From Lentilactobacillus sp. SPB1-3 (GTDB lineage: Bacteria; Bacillota; Bacilli; Lactobacillales; Lactobacillaceae): a stretch of DNA of 64,000 bases. Positions 59,345 to 64,000 of this stretch are shown piece by piece. Location of the stretch: the NCBI RefSeq assembly GCF_026913205.2, contig NZ_CP168151.1, positions 248,001 through 312,000 of the forward strand, in the 5' to 3' direction. Numbering within the stretch: the stretch's first letter is position 1; each line of letters begins with the position of its first letter. The notes beneath the pieces are model-generated. The model had not been told where the DNA came from and ran no database searches. It was given only the letters and a program-made list of their open reading frames with translations. A program made the position numbers and the translations under genes.

Positions 59345-62300
59345 TTATTTATTTAAATTTTTGGGTTTGTAAACTAAGTGAACGATTATGGCACCTAATA
59401 ACCAGATTATACCAATGATAGAAATTATTTTACCTAGTTTTAATCCAGGAGTCTTGTAGGTCAAGGTGATTTGATGCTTACCTTTTGGAATCGTTGCACC
59501 GACAAACCCCTTGTTAACTAAATAAGTCGGTGTGACTTTGCCGTCGACTTTTAGTTGCCAACCACTGGTGTATGGAATTGAAGTGGTTAGAATAGATTTG
59601 TGTTGTGGACTAACCGCCATTCCAGTAATGCGGTCATTTTTGACAGATAAATGTTGTAGACCTTGTCTTTGTAATTTCTTGATTTGTTGTTGATATTTCG
59701 CTGGATTAAATGTGACTGCCATTAGCCTAACACTCTTAAAGTGTAGCGACTTAGCCACGGTAAATTGTAACTTCACTTGTTTTCTTGGAGTTTTAGAATA
59801 TCCCAGATTAAGAACGGTATTGTGGCGAATATCAAAATCCGAAAGATTATTTGTAGGCAATTGGTGATAGTAGTTAAAACTGTCGGAAGTGTTGGCGCTC
59901 AATGTGTAAGCACCTAAATCTGGAAAACGCAAGGCTGTGCGTGTGCGCTCAGCTTTTTTAACTTTAGATATTGGGAGACCATTGACTGCTTCTTGAGCGA
60001 CAAAATGATCGATAAAATCACCAGTTGTGTTTTTGGTACCTTTAGCACCATTAATAACCAAGTATAATTCGCTATTCTTTAATTGTTGTGGATACTTGAC
60101 CTTGAGTCGATAGGATAAGTGGCGACCCTCAGCGTCAGTTGACATTAAGTGCAATGAACTTCGGTTTGCCAATTTGTTTTCTTTAATGACCTGTTGATTA
60201 GTTCGAATGACTTTTTTTAGGTCTGGTCGTTGAACTTGAATTGTTCTAGATTTAATTTCGTCGACCCGCTTGTTGATTACTTGTTGGCTATGCTGACTAC
60301 TTGTTTTGTAAACCCGATGCAATGCGACTTTCTTTCCACTATTGAGAATCGACTTGGTTTTTAAGACAGGTGTGTAAGCAACGTTTTTCACATTCGTTGT
60401 GGGTTTGATTGAAGGAATACCTGCGACATTTTGATTAACTTGGGCGCCCTGAAGAAGGGATTGCTCGCGTTGAATGGGATTTAGTTGTTCGTATCTCTGT
60501 TTAGAAATAGTTTGATTTTGTAGATAAACTAATGGAAGTGCCAAATCAGACTTCAGAATCACCGTGCCAGAGTGGTTAGATAGTCCTGAGATTTGTTTAT
60601 CACGGTACTCGATGATTTTTCCTTGACGAGTTTTCATTAATTTAAATCCATAAGGAATGGCGCTAGGCTGTTTTAGGATATCGCTTTTAGCAAATAAGTA
60701 CCTTACACCTAACAAATTCAAGAGGGTCGTCCGATTGTCACCCTCACTAGTAGGGGCATTAGCAACGGATTGCGCATTATCGATTGATTGATTAAAGCGG
60801 AATAGATAACCGTTTTGAATTGAATAGTACGAATTCAGGTCATGGGTTCCTAAAAATCCTGGAATATCATTTCCGGCAGCACGGTATGGATAATAATTAC
60901 GCATCGTATCGGTTCTATAGAATGAATTATCAGATCTAAGGGCATTGTTAGCACCATCATAATAGTTATGAAGCCATTTTGTTGCAGAACCAGCATTAAG
61001 TTCTCGTGAGGTATTTGCACTCAGCAAGGGATTCATCCAACCTTGACCACCATTAATCAAGCTAATAAACACTATTAAGCTGGTTGCGAGTGTGAACGTC
61101 GTGGATTTCAAATGAGTTGCCCGTGCAGTAACTAATAGCAACAGAATGAGTAGCAAGATACCATAGTTCATTAAATCATTCTTGTTGAGGTGCAAGGTAA
61201 AACCTTGTGTGAGCCAGACAACAAAGATTAATCCAATACTAGCACCAACTAGCCATAGTAAGTCTTTAGTCGTTAGGTCGGTTAAATGATCGATAAACAC
61301 CATTGTTGCAAATGAGAGTGGTAACACAGCTAAAAATAACCAACGATTAGATGGTGTGGACATCGCATTAAAGAACGCCGCAGCTTGAGGTAACAGTATA
61401 GCTACACCAATTAAACAAAAGATGCTTGCCAAGTATTTATATGTTTTGAAGTGGACTATGATGTACACTGCCGCTAAAAATGCGAAGGCACTCACATTAA
61501 TGATTAGCCAAAAGCCTTTGAAGGTAGACGTAGTAATGAGTTGATTAGGGATACTGAGATAGTAACTCAAGGGGTAAAGCAGCATTCCATTAGCGAAAGG
61601 TATGTGATGCATAGCTCTAGATGATTGTAAAACTGCTATTACAGTGGGAATTAGCACAATACTTGAAAGAAGTAGTCCGCTGATTGCTGCCATGATAAAT
61701 TGGCGTAAGTGACCCCAGCTGAACTTAAACCCACTGTTTTGATTTTTTAAGTGCAAAGTTCGTACAATTAAGTAAACCAAAGTTCCGATTGCTAAAATAT
61801 ACGCGAAATAGAAATTACTAATTAATGCAAATCCAATTGCAAATGCAAGGACAATCCAGTTATGTTTTTCCAGCAATAGATCAACCCCAATTGCGAGAAG
61901 TGGGAAAATGATCATTGGTAACAAGAAGAAGGGATGGTGCATAGAAACGTAAAAATTGTATCCAGAAAATGTATAGATTAAAGTGCCAATTAATTTACTA
62001 TGATTGCTAAATGAAAAGCGGTTAGCCCAAGCGAGAAAGGCTAGACCAACACAATATAAACGAAGTAAGATTAAAAATTGAAAGCCTAGTTCAAGATGAG
62101 TGGCTGGAAATAGTGCAATCAAGTAACTAAAAGGATCACCGACAACATAATAGGCAAATGTGGTAAGTTGATCTCCACCTGCACCAATATTCCAAGACCA
62201 ACCAGTTAGTGATTGATGCACTGTTCCTTGCAAAATTCCTTGAAATTGGGCTAGAATCGGGAAATGTTGTGCAATGCCGTCGACTCCCCAAATTAGAGAT

Positions 62301-62416
62301 TTTGATGACAACCAAGGCATTGAATAAGTTAAAGCGCAGATAATTAAGAATGCTATTGTATAGATAAGATAATTAATTGACTTATGATTTGAATTGCGAC
62401 TATTTAAAAAATCCAT
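59345..62416 (-). CDS. YfhO-family glycosyltransferase-like membrane protein
   Basis: A 1023-residue membrane protein; ATG 62416 follows GGGAGGAAA, with upstream in-frame codons preceding that site. The N-terminal half has about 12 hydrophobic segments (GT-C-like: GWSWNIGAGGDQLTTFAYY near residue 65), and the second half is a long outside region rich in Gln/Lys, with a last membrane helix near the C-terminus (IISIIGIIWLLGAIIVHL). This is the YfhO plan; Bacillus YfhO is needed to glycosylate lipoteichoic acid. It is probably a polymer-modifying glycosyltransferase at the membrane. Confidence 0.88.
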   Translation of the reverse strand: MDFLNSRNSNHKSINYLIYTIAFLIICALTYSMPWLSSKSLIWGVDGIAQHFPILAQFQGILQGTVHQSLTGWSWNIGAGGDQLTTFAYYVVGDPFSYLIALFPATHLELGFQFLILLRLYCVGLAFLAWANRFSFSNHSKLIGTLIYTFSGYNFYVSMHHPFFLLPMIIFPLLAIGVDLLLEKHNWIVLAFAIGFALISNFYFAYILAIGTLVYLIVRTLHLKNQNSGFKFSWGHLRQFIMAAISGLLLSSIVLIPTVIAVLQSSRAMHHIPFANGMLLYPLSYYLSIPNQLITTSTFKGFWLIINVSAFAFLAAVYIIVHFKTYKYLASIFCLIGVAILLPQAAAFFNAMSTPSNRWLFLAVLPLSFATMVFIDHLTDLTTKDLLWLVGASIGLIFVVWLTQGFTLHLNKNDLMNYGILLLILLLLVTARATHLKSTTFTLATSLIVFISLINGGQGWMNPLLSANTSRELNAGSATKWLHNYYDGANNALRSDNSFYRTDTMRNYYPYRAAGNDIPGFLGTHDLNSYYSIQNGYLFRFNQSIDNAQSVANAPTSEGDNRTTLLNLLGVRYLFAKSDILKQPSAIPYGFKLMKTRQGKIIEYRDKQISGLSNHSGTVILKSDLALPLVYLQNQTISKQRYEQLNPIQREQSLLQGAQVNQNVAGIPSIKPTTNVKNVAYTPVLKTKSILNSGKKVALHRVYKTSSQHSQQVINKRVDEIKSRTIQVQRPDLKKVIRTNQQVIKENKLANRSSLHLMSTDAEGRHLSYRLKVKYPQQLKNSELYLVINGAKGTKNTTGDFIDHFVAQEAVNGLPISKVKKAERTRTALRFPDLGAYTLSANTSDSFNYYHQLPTNNLSDFDIRHNTVLNLGYSKTPRKQVKLQFTVAKSLHFKSVRLMAVTFNPAKYQQQIKKLQRQGLQHLSVKNDRITGMAVSPQHKSILTTSIPYTSGWQLKVDGKVTPTYLVNKGFVGATIPKGKHQITLTYKTPGLKLGKIISIIGIIWLLGAIIVHLVYKPKNLNK

Positions 62417-62520
62417 GACATTTCCTCCCATAACTCTTAGCATCATTGTTAGGCGAAAATGAGAATAAAACAAGTTAATTAACCAATCCTTAACTAACGA
62501 TAAAGAAATCTAAGAAACTA

Positions 62521-62572
62521 AAAACAGGTTACTAGTTACACGCAAATGCAATGTAATTAATAACCTGTTTTT
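62521..62572 (-). terminator. Terminator of pepO
   Basis: AAAACAGGTTA pairs with TAACCTGTTTT, with inner TTACA/TGTAA pairing; T run on the minus strand after pepO. Confidence 0.85.
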
Positions 62573-62583
62573 AGTTGATTGAA

Positions 62584-64000
62584 CTACCAAATTTTTACCC
62601 GTTTATCTTCTGGCAAATACATTTTGTCGTTGCTTGAAACGTTAAAAGTGGTATAAAAATCATCAAGATTCTTAACTTGAACGTTTGCTCGTAATTCATG
62701 CGGAGCGTGAACATCGATGTTTAATAGTAGTTGCATGTATTCTTTAGTAGCTTTCATGCGCCAAACCCGTGCCCAATTAATAAAGAAGTCCTTTAAGTCA
62801 TAGTCTCCTTCGTTTTTGGCCGCTTCATTGGCACAACTCAAGCCACCGGCATCAGCAATGTTTTCAGAAACGGTCAACTTACCGTTTACCTTACCGCCAG
62901 CAAATGGAATACCATCAAATTCAGCAATCATTTTATCTGCTAACTTATCAAATGATTTTCGATCTTCATCAGTCCACCAGTTGTTTAAGTTACCGAATTC
63001 ATCAAATTGTGAGCCATTATTATCAAATGCATGAGAGATTTCGTGAGCAATAACAGCACCAATACCACCGTAGTTGGCACTAGCAGATTGTTCTAAGCTG
63101 TAGAAAGGTGCTTGTAAGATAGCTGCTGGAAATACAATCATGTTTTTTGATGGATCGTAGTAAGCATTCACAGTATTGGCACTCATATCCCAACGAGTTC
63201 TATCAACTGGTTTACCTAATTCAGCGTAACGATATTCTTTAGTGATTCTAATGAATTGATTTACGTTTGCGAATAATGTTCCGCCTTCGCCATGAGGCGT
63301 AACTTGGTACTTGTATTCAATAGGATCGATTTTCTCGGGATAACCAACATGTAACTCGAGCTTGCTAAGTTTGAGCACTGCTTTTTCGCGAGTAGCTTTA
63401 CCTAACCAATCGTTATTCTCTAATCGTTGTTGATATACTTTGATCATATTGCGAACCATTTGTTCAACATCGGCCTTAGCTTTGGGGCCAAAGTACTTGT
63501 GAGCATAGTAGTCACCGACAGTTTGACCAAAGACACCTGACGCAAGGTAGAATGCGGATTTCTTTTGTGATGAAGCGGCTTTTCTTCCAGAAAGTGCCCG
63601 ACTATAAGTTGAACCAGTCTGACGGAATTCTTCTGAAAGATAACCAGTAGTTGAAATTAAGAATTTCACTAACATCCAGTTCTTCAAGTCACTGAAGGTA
63701 TCAGGATTAACGATGTTATTAATGGCTTCAAAGTATTTAGGATCAGTAACAATGATTTGTTCTGGAGCTTTGCCAAATAAGTCATTAGCAAATTTTGTTA
63801 AATCAATGCTTGAGCTGTATTTAGCAAACTCGGTGAAGTCCATTGGATTATACATCTTAGTATAATCCGCAGATTCTTCCGCTGATTTCACATTGGGTGC
63901 GATTGCAGCATCGAACTTCTTAGCAGATTCAATAATTTCGTCTGCTTCACTACCACTATAATCTGCTAGCACTAATAATGAAGTCACCATATTGGTGAAG
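62584..64000 (-). CDS. pepO: M13 oligoendopeptidase PepO, C-terminal part
   Basis: The reading frame runs off the window's right edge, so the 5' end is missing; at least 472 residues are visible, of about 630 expected. The zinc site is VIAHEISHAFDNNG and the third-ligand motif is ENIADAGGLSCA, with Asp after the Glu, as in neprilysin-like M13 peptidases. The C-terminal LPEDKRVKIW is typical (KxxxW ending). It digests oligopeptides in the cytoplasm and serves nitrogen nutrition. No signal is visible in the part present. Confidence 0.93.
   Translation of the reverse strand, partial: FTNMVTSLLVLADYSGSEADEIIESAKKFDAAIAPNVKSAEESADYTKMYNPMDFTEFAKYSSSIDLTKFANDLFGKAPEQIIVTDPKYFEAINNIVNPDTFSDLKNWMLVKFLISTTGYLSEEFRQTGSTYSRALSGRKAASSQKKSAFYLASGVFGQTVGDYYAHKYFGPKAKADVEQMVRNMIKVYQQRLENNDWLGKATREKAVLKLSKLELHVGYPEKIDPIEYKYQVTPHGEGGTLFANVNQFIRITKEYRYAELGKPVDRTRWDMSANTVNAYYDPSKNMIVFPAAILQAPFYSLEQSASANYGGIGAVIAHEISHAFDNNGSQFDEFGNLNNWWTDEDRKSFDKLADKMIAEFDGIPFAGGKVNGKLTVSENIADAGGLSCANEAAKNEGDYDLKDFFINWARVWRMKATKEYMQLLLNIDVHAPHELRANVQVKNLDDFYTTFNVSSNDKMYLPEDKRVKIW

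Noticed and set aside
1-64000. CRISPR arrays, prophage, insertion sequences, tRNA or rRNA genes
   Set aside because: No regular spaced repeats, transposase or integrase genes, or recognisable structural RNA genes were seen while reading both strands; a covariance-model search was not possible.

Overview
The window reads as a chromosomal segment of a low-GC Gram-positive lactic acid bacterium of the family Lactobacillaceae. The reasons are AT-rich codon use, GGAGG-type ribosome binding sites with frequent TTG/GTG starts, a complete agmatine deiminase (AgDI) operon, KtrAB, PepO, YfhO, EndA-type nuclease and many typical lactobacillar small proteins. I cannot fix the genus. No rRNA, tRNA, CRISPR array, prophage or insertion sequence was recognised. 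Genes lie on both strands in short operons closed by clear intrinsic terminators.

Layout. 0-4.4 kb: 3' end of a homocysteine methyltransferase, a secreted nuclease and a small secreted protein sharing one domain, a GIY-YIG/DUF2075 ATPase, and a nucleoside hydrolase with operator-like repeats. 4.7-11.3 kb: AgDI pathway (putrescine carbamoyltransferase, agmatine/putrescine antiporter, agmatine deiminase, carbamate kinase), then a second deiminase homologue that has lost its catalytic Cys and His, followed by an RpiR regulator. 11.4-13.6 kb: aroD and a ClC channel. 13.8-18.8 kb: fumarase, a soluble fumarate-reductase-like flavoprotein and two FMN-reductase proteins; the second carries a PAS-like domain and a C-terminal tail with three exact DASTGAS motifs, which match the ApbE flavinylation signal. 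18.9-21.9 kb: acetoin reductase-like SDR, TMEM175-type channel, signal peptidase I, XRE regulator.

22.0-27.5 kb: a carbohydrate or sugar-acid operon (TIM-barrel isomerase, GntP-like permease, PfkB kinase, HPS/KGPDC-like aldolase or decarboxylase, SIS isomerase, LacI regulator) with a LacI-type operator inside its probable promoter and a perfect cre match in the leader. 27.6-34.2 kb: MerR-linked reductase, uracil-DNA glycosylase-like gene, a MarR/DUF2316/SDR operon flanked by two long intergenic regions that share a promoter-leader module and may make small RNAs, and a TetR gene with a YhgE/Pip-like membrane protein. 34.4-45.7 kb: a matrixin-like protease, bacterial PH-domain proteins, MFS exporter, OsmC, YczE-like protein, quinone reductase-like flavoprotein, HMP/pyridoxal kinase and KtrAB. 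45.9-56.2 kb: cytosine deaminase, LysR/YeiH pair, fructosamine kinase, RNase HI with an apparent AUU start, a beta-phosphoglucomutase-like HAD with an altered catalytic motif, DNA glycosylase, PgpA-like protein and methionine aminopeptidase. 56.5-64 kb: a PEP-carboxykinase/HPr-kinase-like P-loop protein, a second matrixin-like protease, YfhO and the C-terminal part of PepO.

The strongest candidates for something new are the triple-flavinylation-motif protein of the fumarate reductase operon, the intact but catalytically dead second agmatine deiminase, the sugar operon with kinase plus HPS/PHI-like enzymes, the HPrK-like P-loop protein, and the paired intergenic RNA-like modules around the MarR operon.
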